This document shows positions 28,481 through 28,818 of a DNA stretch of 28,818 bases, one piece after another. How positions within the stretch are numbered: position 1 is the stretch's first letter; each line of letters starts with the position of its first letter. Source of the DNA: Haplomitrium mnioides (Eukaryota > Marchantiophyta > Haplomitriopsida > Calobryales). The notes under the pieces were generated by a model, which worked only from the letters and a program-made list of their open reading frames with translations, had not been told where the DNA came from and did not search any database. The DNA lies in NCBI GenBank assembly GCA_049999725.1, contig JBNGIS010008968.1:1-28818 (forward strand), given 5' to 3'. The position numbers and the translations under genes were made by a program.

Positions 28481-28818
28481 AAATTATTCTAAGATTAGAA
28501 ATTGAGTTCAAACCATTCTTGGACTATCAAATGGGTCAACTTATTCTTAGGCGCAATAAACCAAATCTTGATGAAAAGACTTGTAATAGATTGAAAGAGC
28601 AACAAGATGAAACTTTGGCAAAAAAAGATTTGGAAAAAATAAATTTTATTATTGATGCAAATTGTACAAAGACATCCTTAGACTCTCTCCTCTTTGGGAG
28701 GAACTGTCTCATCTAAATCTACAGGCTGAGCATCTGCAGTCGTTAGAAAATCCTGTCAAGACTTTCCAATCCCCGATATTACAACAGAGTCACTAGAAGC
28801 ACTTGCAGTACCAGGAGG
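28481..28818 (+). pseudogene. Unidentified degraded coding fragment, runs off the right edge
   Basis: The plus strand is open with a protein-like composition: IEFKPFLDYQMGQLILRRN, PNLDEKTCNRLKEQQDETLA, KKDLEKINFIIDAN. At about 28660 the sense shifts to another frame: LYKDILRLSPLWEELSHLNL, QAEHLQSLENPVKT, then a stop. The smooth switch between two well-composed frames suggests one frameshift in a once-longer gene. I do not recognise the family. Confidence 0.45.

Overview
The window looks like repeat-rich nuclear DNA from a land plant with a large genome. The evidence is nested Ty1-copia and Ty3-gypsy LTR retrotransposon remains, microsatellites and minisatellites, TATA-type LTR promoters, and no bacterial gene layout. 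The lineage cannot be fixed from the sequence. A fern, lycophyte or gymnosperm would fit the long, decayed elements and a pseudogene of the 'QLDN...NK / GHTH' family, but that is inference. I see no intact host gene, no tRNA or rRNA gene and no CRISPR array.

Layout, left to right. 1-4500: non-coding, G-rich and C-poor repetitive DNA with an 18-base G run, a 270-bp tandem duplication and degenerate short repeats, probably leader or LTR remnants of unrecognised elements. 4555-6290 (minus): a broken gene of a large uncharacterised eukaryotic protein family (I recall it as DUF7869). 7113-7512: a candidate 5' LTR with TATA box and tRNA-Met-like primer site, on the same strand and upstream of that pseudogene. 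7530-9540: a 2-kb minisatellite with a 36-bp basic unit. 9590-11266 and 21837-about 25830: two halves of one Ty1-copia element on the minus strand (copia A). 11267-21831: a 10,565-bp LTR element that split copia A. 26606-27825: the 3' end of a second copia element (copia B, LTR plus RNase H). 28130-28480: a minisatellite of about 38 bp per unit. 28481-28818: an unidentified degraded coding fragment.

The central object is the 11267-21831 element. It has a perfect 5-bp target duplication (TATAC), two LTRs of about 4.15 kb, a polypurine tract, a tRNA-3'-end-like primer site, and only 2.26 kb of internal DNA. That interior holds one long gag frame (566 codons, three in-frame stops) and no protease, reverse transcriptase, RNase H or integrase. 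It therefore combines the giant LTRs of a LARD with the gag-only content of a TR-GAG element. Its gag has an unusual acidic tail of roughly 30-residue repeats, and its LTRs carry a seven-copy minisatellite.

How the parts relate: copia A came first. It was rearranged in its integrase/RT region, with inverted duplications, and was split inside RT by the gag-only element. Damage in all these elements is dominated by C-to-T / G-to-A changes, as expected for long-methylated plant transposons. None of the elements looks autonomous today.
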